This document shows, one piece after another, positions 12,451 through 24,109 of a stretch of 64,000 nt of DNA (the first letter of the stretch is position 1; every line of letters begins with the position of its first letter). Origin of the DNA: Heterobilharzia americana (lineage: Eukaryota > Platyhelminthes > Trematoda > Strigeidida > Schistosomatidae); the NCBI GenBank assembly GCA_944470555.2, contig OX104128.1:61821257-61885256 (forward strand), in the 5' to 3' direction. Under the pieces are notes generated by a model that was not told the DNA's origin, searched no databases, and was given only the letters and a program-made list of their open reading frames with translations. Made by a program: the position numbers and the translations under genes.

Positions 12451-12904
12451 CAATCTAGGAGAGCTGTTGATTGCAGTTACATATATTTATGCAGTGCATA
12501 AACCTATTCACTAAGGTCATTCAGGTTACTATAATCTTGTCACAACACACGTTTCATCGCATAAATTTATTCGACAAAATACAATTTCATCAAAGGCTTC
12601 ATTGTAGAAGAAGTTCACAAAAAAGAATAAAAGGTATTCACAAGAATAACCTCACCACAATAAACAATTAAAGGTGTAAACAAGTAAAATGACAAATTAT
12701 ACTTACAGAAGTACATTCTACAGATCAACAACAGAAATATCTGCATAAAATGGCTTAAGATTTTATAAATGAATTCATTTCCTATCGTTTGCAGAAAATG
12801 AATATAACTTGTATAAATTTGAAATACTAAGAAACACCGAGAAGAACAAGTTCTTACTGTTCCTAAGAAGATCTTAGTCATGAATATTGAATTCAAAGGA
12901 GACG
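12451..12904. other. No recognised gene
   Basis: Overlapping frames on both strands (12471-12671 plus, 12615-12896 minus) are AT-biased and carry no motif. Confidence 0.35.
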
Positions 12905-13310
12905 ATGCAGCAAAACTACTGAAAACAGTCTTTCTAAAGTAATCAGAAAAACATTCTATGCTGCGAAACTTCTAATGGTCTTTTCCAGAAAACACGATTC
13001 AAGGAGGTGTTAAGGACAAACTACCGCTTTGGGCTACATTTATGTGTATCTATCAGTTCACCTGCTCTTGTGGAACTGGTTATGTAGGCCGTATAAAGCC
13101 CAGTCTTTTCAAACGCATCTCCAAGCACTGTCCTACTTGGTTATCCATAGGAGAACGTAAGTTAAGTAATAGTTCCATCTTGAATCATTTGGTCAAATTT
13201 TGTCAAGATCCTATGGAAAACCGTGAAAAACAGTGCGGATTCATCACTGATGTATAGCAGAGGCATTGTAATCCGGAAATTAAAGCTTGAGCTATGTGTG
13301 AAGAAGAGGT
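12905..13310 (+). pseudogene. Penelope-like element, GIY-YIG end
   Basis: The frame at 13042-13257 reads MCIYQFTCSCGTGYVGRIKP, then KRISKHCPTWLSIGERK, then SSILNHLVKF. These are the Cys-rich, GYVGR and R-S-KH boxes of the Penelope GIY-YIG endonuclease, followed by the HLV helix. Upstream, VIRKTFYAAKLLMVFSRK (about 12938-12990) belongs to the preceding linker but lies in another frame. The part after 13257 decays. The catalytic RT is not present. Same lineage as 1140-1560. Confidence 0.75.
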
Positions 13311-14379
13311 ACATCCATTCTCATATTTTTCAGTGGTGATAATCCTTCTTTGAGTTTGATCATTGCGTTGGTGTTCGTTTTTACTTTGTTTTACCTTTCT
13401 AGAATGTTAGTTCCAGTCTCCCAATAATCTTCTCATAATACTTTACTTTGATTATTGACTACAACTAGTGTGATTATTTTTTAGCTCATTAGTCATCACC
13501 TTCATCGACTGCATATTATTCCCATATAGACTATGGTTACGTAGCCTTGTTCTAACTCTAGATAGAACTCATTACTTCATCCTAAAACATGTCGTTTTAA
13601 CGACGTAATGTTGATCTGTTAACCAATAATGGACTTATCTGTTTGTTATTACTATCGATACGATTATGCAACTACTGATAATGATTCGTCGAAAAAACAT
13701 TTTCTTCATTGAAAACTTTGTGCTTTTTGAAACCCTGTGCGGTTCAAATCTTATTATACTAATCACTTTAGGCAAGTAGTAAATTTGTCTGACGAGAAAT
13801 CTGTCGTTCGAAAGTCAGTGGCCTAGTCCAGTAAGATACGTATCCATATAAATATGTAATTTCCAGTCATGAGAATAAATTCCATACCTTTTCAGTAATA
13901 GTAACCTCTTTTTTAAACTTCACTGGTTACATTTCATTCAACTAGCCATATGTTCTCATATCCTGACAACTCATGTGATGTTTTTATGGTATATAATCGT
14001 CTATTCAAATGATTCAGCGCTTTAGTCTAATTTTCCCTAGATGGTTCCTAGACATAGCTAGCATTTTACTGATATTCATAAAACCACTAGATTTTTTCAT
14101 TCCGACAGCAAGATAGTGCGAAAAATCATAGCATTGTAAGAATTCAAAATCCTTCACCTCTATTGTAAGTTAAAGTAATCTCACAGAAAGTTATCATTAT
14201 TTTTTTATACTTGTAATTTTCCGTTGTTATACTAGATCAAATTGATCAGGCAATATCCAGGCTTTCGCTTCCGAGGCCCATATACCAACAGAAGTCGATC
14301 ATTTCGACACAGTATAGCAATGGAGAACTAAAAGTATGTCAGCAAATAATAATAACTAATACTCGTTGTAAAACAGAAG
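13311..14379. other. No recognised gene
   Basis: AT-rich, with stops in all frames. No repeat consensus was recognised. Confidence 0.35.
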
Positions 14380-14463
14380 CCTAACGTCTCCCGAGATTCG
14401 GACCCGCGAGCCATTAGTTAAAAATCATCCTGTAAACCAATCAGCCATACCCTCACGGAAGTT
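14380..14463 (-). repeat. tRNA-derived SINE head
   Basis: The minus strand has an A-box-like TGGCTGATTGGTTTA and a B-box-like GGTCCGAATCTCGGGA with roughly tRNA spacing. It lies directly beside an oppositely oriented ribozyme fragment. A genuine tRNA fold with a complete acceptor stem was not found. Confidence 0.5.
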
Positions 14464-14520
14464 ACGTCTGCTGACGAGTCCCAAATAGGAGGAGACACGT
14501 ATCCTGGATTGTACTGCTAG
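14464..14520 (+). ncRNA. Sm-alpha-type hammerhead motif, decayed
   Basis: CTGACGAG, stem II TCCCAAATAGGA and the 3' block ATCCTGGATTGTACTGCTAG match the Sm-alpha ribozyme layout. The GAAA box reads GAGA and the base pairing of stem III is lost, so activity is unlikely. Confidence 0.6.
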
Positions 14521-14530
14521 TCACAAACAA

Positions 14531-17195
14531 GTCAATTCTCTCAGAGTTAATATTGCATAGTGTCATGCTAACTGCGAAAAAGCAATTAAATATGAAAGAT
14601 TTCTACAGCTATTTGTTCCTCCGTATTTACGATAAGACTCAAACGTCTCTTTATTGTGTTATTTGAGTTGATTGTTAATTGAACTGAACAGAGATTAGCA
14701 AATATTTGGCCACTGCAATTAAAGTACAAATCCCTTTACCAGAGTAGCGATTATTTACTGCCAATATACACAAAAACTGTGTGAAAGCATCATCTTCAGT
14801 AAGCGATAGGCAAAAGCGCCAAAACAGTGGCTAACATACAACAGAAAAAAAATACAATCTAATTACAGTTTGTTAATTTTTATGCTTCTAGGTATCTAAA
14901 TTTATCAGTCAGAATCTTCAGGAGTTAACAATTCAACCAGCTGAGCTGAATTTATCTACGTGCGCGTTTGATAGGCTTGGTATTCGCAGGTAACCTGGTA
15001 TCTTTTTTACCGGGGTTCAGATAACGAGAACAGATGACAAAAGGCTTACATCTGCACCCATCAGTCAGTGTTATGCATTGTACAGCTTTTATGTTCTCAT
15101 TCTTGACGTTCATCGTCTCACTCAGATAAATATATTCTAGTCTGTGTATCTTGATTTCTAAAGAAAATCAAAGTGACACTTCAAAATCATATCATTATTA
15201 GCTTGAGCTGTTTAATGTGCTCACCCAAAGTTTTTTTGTAAATGCGAGGTCGAACAGGTTACAGATATCCATACGAAAGCTGTTGTTTATATCCTTGAAG
15301 AATTCGAAGATAAAGTTTGATTTGTTTGTAATAAAAGAATACTTAAATCTGACCTCAGTGCGCTTAGAAAATCAAAAGAAGAATTTCCTGAAAATTCTGA
15401 CACTGCTTCCCAACAGAATCTTCTGACTTTTATGAAGTATGTTCAAAATATTCAAATATTCCGTTGAGAAAGCTGTAGCTCACACCGAAAAATGTTCAGT
15501 AAAACCTTGTTTCGGTTTTCTAAGCGCGCTGAGATCATGTTCAAATACACTAATGCAAAACAGTAGAATAAAGGTTAAAATATTTCCCAGGCATTTGGTT
15601 GGCTTTTCAGTACACTCACTGATGGAGCAGATTTCTGCTGATAAACTGAATACTATTCACCTCCTTGTGATATAGTGGTGACAGAATATCAAAAGACTAA
15701 AATGACAGCCAGTAGGTTGAAAAACAAACTGGGGTTTTGTGATGACTATTTTGATTTAATCACTGACTGCAGGCCACTGAAAAGATGAGAACAGTAAACT
15801 GTTGTTTCATTTTACTTTGATGGCCATTCATAGCACCATAAGGGAAACAATCCAAGACTATCAGTCTCACGTTGACCATGTTGCTACTGAGGTCACAAAT
15901 TGAAAACCAGTGGTCTACATTCTCTAATCCTGTCAATTTGTCAAATGGTGCAACCATTATACAATGCGATTGAAGAGTATCTATCCTGAAGGTAAATTGG
16001 TTGATATAAGTCAAAGCTTCTCACTAGAAACTGAGGGAATCTGTCTCAAAACATATCGCTTATCAGCACTGGACTGAGAGCCAACTTGATTGTTGAGATA
16101 TTGTAATTTCAATGTTTGATGACAAATACATTGAAATATCAAGATTATTTTTTCAGTAAATAAGCAGTACCATATGAAAGAAATGTCAAAGACAAAATAA
16201 TAAGAACCACATCTTCATGTAAATAGCAATCAGCTGAGGATTATATCTAGGTCAATAACCTTACTCATGTATACAGAGCTGACAACTTATTCATTATAAC
16301 ATACTAAGCAGAATTCATTTGTCAACATTACCATGTTATATCTATTGTAGAACAAATAACGATTCAATATTTCAATTCCGTGATCATAATTTTCAATCCT
16401 TGTTTTTCATATCTTTAATGGTTTTCAAGTGAAGTACACTAAAAGGTGTGCTTGGTATCACAATGAGAAATATCTTCACTCTACATCCTTTTAAAACAGC
16501 CAGAAATCGCCGAATACATTCGGAATTGATGAAAACTAACTGCAATTTTCAAGACAACTGCATAACTGTGTGAGTAAATGTGTAATTGGATAAGCAGGCT
16601 GAATCAATGATTCTAGGCTTAGTTTCATCACACATGGAAATCACAAGACTTCCAACATCAACTTGCCTACAAATCTAGGGCTGATCAAAAACATGTTTTG
16701 AGACGGATTTTCGCAGGTTCTAGTAAGAAGCTGTGACCATCATTGACAGGATTAGGCGAATATATCCCTTTGATTCTAACCCATTGGCTGATTGGTAGTT
16801 AATTCATTTTGCAACACACATTTTGTTATCTTCCCAAGTAATCAAGCAACCATCAGGCGTGGAATTTGAAAGCTGCGGTTGAAGAGTTAGCATATTTCTT
16901 TGCAAGCTACATTGAAACAAGTGGATCTGTAATGACTAACTAATCAGTGCACATCGCCACCACCATTTAGCGTCAAACTTCTTGTAAAAATACCAGGTTT
17001 CTACTTTTTATCCAATCTGAAACTAAATTTATTGAATGATACTTATTAACTAACTTTCTCGACTTGTGTTACATAACAAAAGATATCAGAAGTTGAAATT
17101 TGATATTCAAATGAAGCAGTCATCTTGTCACGATCGAAAATCAATGTATCTCAAGACCAATTATATAACCTGAATACATGGTTGTATATAACATT
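14531..17195. other. 2.7 kb without a recognised gene
   Basis: Frames of 69-84 codons at 15217-15675 and 15760-16014 lack motifs or splice-site support. Some sequence around 16640-16900 may be old SINE debris, but I could not align it to a consensus. Confidence 0.35.
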
Positions 17196-18260
17196 ATATT
17201 ATTATTGTTAGTCCCTTGGGTTCCTAATGGAACATAGGACATCAGTAACACGTCTCCAATGCGCTCTCTTCTCTGAAATCTTTTGAAACTGGCTCCACGA
17301 TAGCCCACAAGCTCTCATTTCCTCCTCGCACCATCTCCCCCATGTCACCATCAGCTGGGACACCCAACTCGTCGCTTCCCATGAGGTTTTCACTCGAGGG
17401 CCTGGCCTGATGCGTGATGTCCCCAGTCGGCCTTCTCAGTGTATGCCCAATCCATCTCCACTTCCTTCTAGTGCATATTTGTTGGGTGATAGCTTCTTGG
17501 TTGGTTCGTTGCCATCCAGCCAGAGTTCCTCGTTGCTTATCCTCACTATTCTGGCCATTTGATCTTCAGTAACGAGCCAGAGCAGGGTGCAGTTATTGAT
17601 GAATATCTGTAGTTTGTTGGAAATGTGTTTCGTAACTCACCAAGTCTGTGAGCCATACAGAAGAACTGACTTGACTTTGGTGTTGAAAATCCAGATCTTG
17701 TTCCCCATGCTGAGTGCAGAAGATCTCCACACTGGTTTCAGGCTAATGAACGCCTGTCTTGATGTCTTTCGGATCCTGGCCTTGATATCCTCGTCTGTGC
17801 CACCGCCTGTAGTTGAAACAGTGCTGTCCAAATAGGTGAAGAAGGCTACTTCCTTTAAGTTTCTCCCGTTCATGGTGATTGGAGTTTGTTGTTGTTGGTG
17901 GTGGTGGTACTGATGTTGGTTGGGTATCTTCATCACATCTGTCTTCTCTATATTCACTTGAAGTCCCGTCTTCGCTGTTCTGCCCTGCCTCTTCTGTCAA
18001 CTTGTTAGTTTTTGCCTGTAAATCTTCAAGTTTGTGCGACATTACACACAAGTCATCGGCGAAATCCAAATCTTCTTTCAGGGTCTTTTCATCGGTCCAG
18101 CCAGCGTATCCCCCTCTTCTCACAGCTCCTCACTGTTTTTTGCATGATCCAGTCCACTACAATCAGGAAGATCATGGGTGATAGTAGGCAACCTTGTTTC
18201 ACTCCTGTCTTTACTTCAAAAACATCACTGAGTTTCCGGTTGAATATAACATGGATAAAT
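17196..18260 (-). mobile_element. RTE-like LINE, young 5'-truncated copy
   Basis: The minus strand begins inside the reverse transcriptase at the GVKQGCLLSP region (about 18180-18210), then AGWTDEKTLKEDLDFADDL with the active-site FADD near 18045, the thumb, ITMNGRNLKEVAFFTYLDST (about 17830-17880), VKSVLLYGSQTW (17637-17670), and the C-terminal TWGRWCEEEMRACGLSW (about 17290-17340). It ends in an ATT-rich tail at 17196-17212. Between 17210 and 17624 it is almost identical to the plus-strand copy at 26602-27014. A few frameshifts separate the blocks, so it is not functional, but it is far less decayed than 2027-4180. Confidence 0.88.
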
Positions 18261-18529
18261 TAATTTTTAATATAAATTAACTGAAAAAAGACATTAAGCA
18301 CTCGAAAAGAGTAAACGCGTGTAAAATTAAACTTTAAAAATTTTCTTCATGGAAAAAAATGTTCATCTTCACACCCTTGACCGAACTGTTTGAAGTTATC
18401 TCATCTGAGTTGCTTACTCAACACAAATGTTATGATCTTTTCTAGAAATTTTATTTAACCCTTCTGAATATGTTGTGTCCGTCTTATCCAACTTCTACTT
18501 GAGAACATTAGTTTTTTATCTATATTACT

Positions 18530-18660
18530 GATACTCGGTGGTGATTGAGGTGAAATCAAAACCTTAGTCATGGCAGGATGAGAACTAGTCACCTTCGAGT
18601 TACCAGACTAGTGCTCTGCCAAGTGAGCTACGAGACCCGGTTGCTTACCAGATTTTAATT
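18530..18660 (-). repeat. tRNA-derived SINE
   Basis: The minus strand reads GGTCTCGTAGCTCACTTGG, then CAGAGC and a B box, followed by the CAATCACCACCGAGTA-type tail. The A box TAGCTCACTTGG and anticodon-arm spacing are tRNA-like. Same family as 19180-19290. Confidence 0.65.
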
Positions 18661-19179
18661 TCGCTTCAGTCACCAAGGGTTTACCCAACTGCGTTGTGAA
18701 CTTTTAAAGCGCTACTATCATTCTATCGTATTTATACTGAGTGCTAAGCCTGGACCTACATCCCAGTCCAAAATCGAACTGCTGGTTCTAATCGAATTGC
18801 CATCATTTCACCTTCAATAACCACTCAGTACCAACAATACAAGTCTGATACACCGCTGGTATCTCAGATATTCAAGCTGATAACGTTTTACATATTGACA
18901 AACCCACCATTAGTTATTGAATATTGATTTACTCAATTAGTGTGTCATTTTTTTACTAAACCCATTCCCTTCTATTTCATTATCTGTATGTACCACAATT
19001 AGGGATTACTAAAGGCTGCATAATGAGCTGCGTTAACCATATATGAAGAGGATGGATGGGAAAGGTATTAACTTACTTTTACCATGACATATTCCTTACG
19101 CATCTCATTCGCAAGATGAAAGTGTACAACTAGTAATAATAATAATAATAAAAATCTGGTCAACAGTCAGGTCTCGTGG

Positions 19180-19290
19180 CTCATTTGGTGGAGCACTGGG
19201 TGAGGGTACGGGGACTCGTTGGTCGCTGGTTCGTATCCTGCACCGGCCCAAGTTTTCATTTCACCTTCAATCATCATCCAGTATTAATTA
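19180..19290 (+). repeat. tRNA-derived SINE
   Basis: Plus-strand counterpart of 18530-18660. It has GGTCTCGTGGCTCATTTGG, box B GCTGGTTCGTATCC, then AAGTTTTCATTTCACCTTC and CATCATCCAGTA. The SINE tail lies directly after box B. Confidence 0.65.
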
Positions 19291-19504
19291 ATAATAACAG
19301 ATTTATCTTGCATCCATTTATATTGACAAAACAACTAGTCAATCACTAAACTATCTATCCAAATCTCAGATTACTTATACGTCAAACATGTAGCAATGAA
19401 CACTGAACACCCTAGAACCGCATGAATTTTCAGTTACTAACACTAATAAGCCTATTCACCTCAGAGTTATAAAACGAGTGTTGCCAACTGAGAACCTTCG
19501 TGGA

Positions 19505-19770
19505 TAGTTACACTGTATCTCAAACTGATAGAAGTAGGAAACTGTGAACTGTTGAACTTCAACCCACTGGCTCAATCGTTAACGCATTTGCCACGAGAAC
19601 TTAAGGTCATGAATCCGGCCGCTGGCCAGAGCTGGGTTACGTGCTGTTGAGGAATCCCATACTAGGATGAAACACTTGCCCAATGCTCCCAGGTTTTCAG
19701 TGATTCTCTAATTGATAGCAGTTCATGAGGAATACTGCTCCCAGAAAAAATCCTATATTAACTTGAAACT
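19505..19770 (+). mobile_element. Hammerhead-type short element (family 2), decayed
   Basis: A tRNA-like head (CAATCGTTAACGCATTTG, then GTCATGAATCC) precedes a ribozyme remnant at about 19644-19705 in which CTGANGA has become TTGAGGA and stem II reads ATCCCATACTAGGAT with GAAA kept. The usual 3' part with TTCATGAGGAATACTGC follows. Confidence 0.65.
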
Positions 19771-19814
19771 ACAATAGTATTAAGCCTATTCAGCAACAAA
19801 TGAAATAAAAAATT

Positions 19815-19906
19815 GGGTCTCTCCATTTCAGTTAAAAAGGCAGACTTTCATAAAGAAGTTTAAGTGGTCAATTTAACTGTTGTTAAGGTGCCCATTAAAG
19901 TCACTC
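19815..19906. mobile_element. MITE copy 3, left half missing
   Basis: The right half of the 143-bp palindromic MITE is recognisable: GGCAGACTTTCATAAAGAAG, GGTCAATTTAACTGTTGTTA and the end ATTAAAGTCACTC. The left arm is gone, so no target-site duplication can be read. Confidence 0.65.
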
Positions 19907-20102
19907 TTATACAACATAAGGGCCATTGTGTTAAAAAGTTTTGCGATGCTTATTTTGTGCAGTATGGCTAGCCTACAAATCGCATTGAAAAAAGTTTCGG
20001 TAAAGTACGTTCATACCACCGAACATAGGTATAGGTAACATTAGTTTTATTGAGTGGGAAAGAGAACAAAACTCCCAAGGGATAATATAAAAGTATTCTT
20101 AC

Positions 20103-20500
20103 TTCAATGAACCAACCCATAAATCATTATACTGATTTCGAGATGCCTCTGTAAGTGTAATCGAAGATGAAGTTTTCTGGAAATAACTAACTGTTTTCCT
20201 CTTCATTCCCAGAACTGGAAAAAGATCAATCATCAATTGTTTTGCATACGAACGTGAATTAGTTGATGGTAAAGAACGCATTCCATATTCTGAATCATTT
20301 AGTAAACGGTAAGTATCATACGATACAGTTGTCAATGATGAGTACACCATATCATTGGTAGTTTTATTACACTTATCTGTACAATAAGATTCCATGTCAA
20401 AAATATCATTTGTACTGAGACTCATAGGATTTTGTTCTGATTTGTGATTAACTTCATCAGATAAAACATCATTAGCATTTTTTAATTGATAGTCATTCAT
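20103..20500 (-). CDS. Candidate first coding exon, unknown protein
   Basis: An open frame of 132 codons plus two bases starts with ATG (20500-20498). An in-frame TGA lies eight codons upstream, with no AG acceptor in between, so this ATG is a plausible true start. The frame stops at TAA only because it runs past a good splice donor: the exon would end at 20103, followed by GTAAGA (20102-20097 on the minus strand). The peptide is hydrophilic, Ser/Asn/Thr-rich in its first half (MNDYQLKNANDVL) and ends in RSYAKQLMIDLFPVLGMKRK followed by a Ser/Thr stretch. There is no signal peptide, membrane segment or known domain. It lies outside every repeat family I recognised here. The next exon is not identified. 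I do not know its function. Confidence 0.5.
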
Positions 20501-21760
20501 TGTAGTAATAAAATTAGATAATCAATAGACATCATTAATTATGCGTTATTGTTATATTGTGCTTTGTATTTGAAATGGTTGAAATTTTCCGATAACAGAG
20601 CCGTTTGACCGCAACATAATGTGTGAACACAATTATTATCATGGTTATAAATATTCCAATCGGTCTGATCAAAAATCCTACAGAATTAACCAATCAGGAA
20701 GTAATACTTCAGTCAGTCAATCAAACTATGTCTGAAATGTAGGCATCCTATTGGTGGAAATTATAAGAAAAGTTAGTGTGCTGAATAGCAGAATAGCAAC
20801 GGATGACACTGTATGCTACCGTTGTTAAGATATGTGGACGCTGATAGTTGATTTTGTTTAGAAAAACTATGTTAATTTGAACCTGGAAAGCGGAAAATCA
20901 ACATCTATATTCCCTTGATCTCGATGCATCATAAGTCAGTTATGCTGACTGAATTCAGTCTTGTGTTAAGATAAAGTGCGAAACTGTTTAAATGTTTTGC
21001 ACCCTATATCAACCACACATACATCAAAACAACAGAATGTAAAAAACTTTGAGCACTACATTTTATTCGCTGTCAAGATCAGATTACTGTTACCTACATA
21101 GCACAGGATTCCTGTCGACAGCAAAGATGCGTGTGATAATCGTTTTGTCTGTTGAGTAGGGATTTTAACCAAGTAATGACTCTTTCACAAGTGAACTGGT
21201 TAAGAAGAAGAAGAAGAAAAACGAACGACCTATATTTAGACTCAGGTGCAAGCAGCTGATGTTGACAGTTCCAGCCTGAGCAAGTGAACAGGTAAATTTT
21301 TCCCCAAGGTCACTTTCTCCATAATTCTATATAAAACTAGTGTGGTATACTGTAGTGGATTTCTGTGCAATAGTTACCTAAGTTTTTCCATGCCCCTTTT
21401 CAGTGGTTCATCGATTCTCTCATAATGTTTTCTGCGAATGAATTCAAATAAATTCCAAAGTGAAGCATTTTTGACAAACAAAACAAGTAAAAACTGGAAA
21501 AAAAACATAAAAAAAGGCGATAGATTATATTGCATCAGAAAGAAACTGCATATACAAAAAGTGGAATCGATAATCTTTTGAAATATGTTGGACATTTCGA
21601 ACATGTAGTGAATAACTTTTAAAAATGATCAATATTTAAAAAATTCGTTTACGACTACGGAGCACATGAACCTTGTCAGATTGATCTAATAAATAGACTA
21701 CAATTGATCGAAATAATTTACTTAGATATTTTCGAGATGAATGGGGACTTTTTTAATTTA
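20501..21760. other. No recognised gene
   Basis: The stretch upstream of the candidate exon could hold its 5' UTR and promoter, but no element could be supported. A short (GAA)n tract lies at 21206-21220. The minus frame at 21374-21604 is Phe-rich and AT-driven. Confidence 0.35.
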
Positions 21761-22082
21761 GAAGTAGTATTCATCATGGACTGACTTCAGTTGGGGAACC
21801 GGTGGAAATCCGGGAGCACTGGACAGCTGTTTCGTCCTAATATGGGACGGACTCCTCAGCAGTACGCAGCCACGACTCGGCTAGGGATCGAACTAGAAAC
21901 CGACCTAGTGGCTGGATGGTCAACGCGTTCGCCGTGAAACCTGAAGGTCCTGAGTTCGATCCCTAGCCGGGTCGCGGGTGCATACTGCCGAAGAGTCGCG
22001 TACTAGGACGAAATGGGTGTCCAGTGCTCCCGGATTTTCAATGGTTCCCCAACTGATGTCAGTCCATGATGAATACTACTTC
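21761..22082. mobile_element. Head-to-head pair of hammerhead short elements (322-bp palindrome)
   Basis: A minus-strand copy (21761 to about 21915) meets a plus-strand copy (about 21925-22082). Both ends carry the same GAAGTAGTATTCATCATGG block as mirror images, and the complementarity runs inward for about 150 bases with scattered mismatches. Each arm contains the tRNA-like box B (GAGTTCGATCCCTAGCC in the plus arm) and a hammerhead region. In the plus arm (about 21985-22050) the core is mutated to CCGAAGA. Confidence 0.85.
21815..21867 (-). ncRNA. Hammerhead ribozyme motif (family 2), core intact
   Basis: All invariant core positions are present on the minus strand: CTGAGGAG (21859-21852), CGAAA with GAAA at 21833-21830, and the cleavage triplet GTC at 21824-21822. 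Stem I pairs GTACTG with CAGTGC (one G-U pair). Stem II is GTCC/GGAC with an 11-base loop. Stem III is the very short A-C/G-T type with an AGCT loop, as in schistosome ribozymes. This layout is a type I hammerhead. It is predicted to be cleavage-competent but has not been tested. Confidence 0.75.
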
Positions 22083-22399
22083 TAAGTCTACTTATATATT
22101 TTTCACGCGCTTTGTTAAAATATTTAGATATAATAATGATAATAATAATAATAATTCACTTTATCCCAAACACTTTGTGGTACTATTTGGAATTCTCAGC
22201 GTTGTAAGCCTTAAATTGACTTTCTGATGAGATTTCAATGTAATTGGTATGACTAGTAAATGAATACACAATCTAGTAATCGAAATCTCCAATTTTGTCA
22301 TGGACGTTATTACGGAACTCTAACTCCTGTCAACTACCCTAACTGAAATTGATCTAATCACAGCAGAATCCTTGTAATCTAGAATATGCGATTGATTCA

Positions 22400-23430
22400 G
22401 TCCTGTTATTTGAAGACATTGACAAGATACAGCGTCTTCTGGAAACTTTGGGTGACAAATTGAGAATATATGTGATGCGTTTCTCACCACCCATATGCAA
22501 GTTGTTGCTCAGGGATCGGTCTCAAGCGGTGCCCTGGCTAACAGTAGGGAGTGAGGTGATTGAGCGCATTTTGGCACATTAGTCAACTGGGAAGTCGGAT
22601 CATACTTAGTGCTTCGGTCAGTAACTAATGGAATCTCCACATGAATACAAAAGGCACGATTGTCTTCCGCCAACTTACACCATCTGTGGCTCCGCCGCGA
22701 TAACCAAATCCCTAATAAGGGTCGAAGTTTGCTCTACTGTGATCTACTCTGATCTATGGCCGTGAAATATGACTATTAAAGGTAGAGGATACGTGAAGAC
22801 TTCAGGTATTTGATCACTGAAGCCTTCGTATCATAGGCCGTGTGTCTTCGTGTCACCATGTCAGCTACGCAGAAGTTAGGTGTAGAGTTTTATGGAAGAG
22901 AGGAAAGTCAATTTATAAGTTTGTGAACCTTCACCAACTAAGATGGCTGCGATATGTGTTACGCATGCCCAGTTATCCTCTTCCTCGTCACACAGTGTTG
23001 GCTGGGAGCAGCCAGACTAAAACACTGTATCAATGGATGAAATCCCTGACTCTTAGTCTGAGCCATGTAAGAAGATGCAGACTAGCTGGTTGAGTCTACA
23101 TAAAAACACAGACCAGTAGTTGGAGACTCTAGGTGATATGTCTCAGAATGGAGGTCAGTGGCATAGATATATGCACATTTTTTTCTTCATTTTAACCGCT
23201 ATGCTGAATTAGGCATTTCCTCAATCCTCCTTTCTCTATTTTACTGCTTTCTACGTCTATTGATCGAGTTTTCCTTCTTCCTTCCTGTTTCATCTTATTA
23301 GTTTGTTATTTGATGTGCTGATATGAGATGTGGTAACTTAGACCTTCGTGCAGTAGTGCTTGCTTCTCTGTCTATATTGATCACAATGATCCAAAGACCA
23401 TCAAAGACAGAATATAGACCTACATGAAAA
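22400..23430 (+). mobile_element. RTE-like LINE, C-terminal and 3' fragment
   Basis: Plus-strand frames show LHHLWLRRD (about 22675-22700), VSSCHHVSYAEVRCRVLWKR (22842-22910), VNLHQLRWLRYVLRMPSYPL (about 22925-22985) and MKSLTLSLSHVRRCRLAG (about 23035-23090). This is the tail downstream of the reverse transcriptase in schistosome RTE-type LINEs (RWLGHVLRMP..LPR, KTW..MKSLT). Frames shift several times. The 3' end is near the CCAAAGACCATCAAAGACAG block at 23390-23410. Confidence 0.7.
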
Positions 23431-23819
23431 TAAAGACAAAATCTTGGTACGTCCGCAGAAAAGTTCAGGAATCGTGATGCTCAGTCGACCCAATTGAATC
23501 GACAAATTATCAAGTCTATTATCCGACGATACAAAGTTCTGCAACCCACGCAACCAGAATGACATGAGTGATCAAACAGAAAATCTTCCCACAAAAGTAA
23601 TAAAAAAGAAGAACGAATCAGTGAATAATGTGGACTAATATGAACAACACCCATTTCGGTCATATCCAGGTTATATGGCCTACCAAATGTACACAAAAGA
23701 GATGTTTCACTTCCACCATTGCTAGATTTGACCAATTCTCCATATCATTAGAGTACTAAATGTCTGGTTAATAGCCTTAAATTGGTAAGGAAGCAAATGG
23801 CAAAATATAGCGTCAGTGG
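23431..23819. other. No recognised gene
   Basis: An 84-codon minus frame at 23481-23735 has no motif. Confidence 0.3.
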
Positions 23820-23970
23820 CACCTGTGAGTGGAAATATGGGAGCGCTGGAAAGCTGTTTCGTCCTAGTATGGGACTGCTTAGCAGTACGCACACAAAACC
23901 CAGCTAGGAATCGGACGCAAGACCTTCAGGTTTCACGGCAAACGAGTTAACCACTGATTGGCACTAAACA
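23820..23970 (-). mobile_element. Hammerhead short element (family 2), decayed
   Basis: Minus-strand copy with ribozyme remnant: stem I GTACTG, core CTAAGCA instead of CTGANGA, stem II GTCCCATACTAGGAC, GAAA kept, and the TTTCC cleavage region changed. The tRNA-like head is at 23890-23965. Confidence 0.65.
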
Positions 23971-24109
23971 GTAATATATTTTGAGATGAATGGGGATTTT
24001 TAATTTAAACATGCTTCCAGATGGATATCACGAAGTCCTATTGGGAAACCGGGACCTGTGAGGTCAACCAGTCAAAACGGAAGCGGATGGCAAATGAAGA
24101 CCTTAGGTG

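Noticed and set aside
18590..18650. A functional tRNA gene on the minus strand
   Set aside because: A and B boxes are present, but the acceptor stem does not close, and the SINE tail follows directly. Same for 14380-14463 and 19180-19290.
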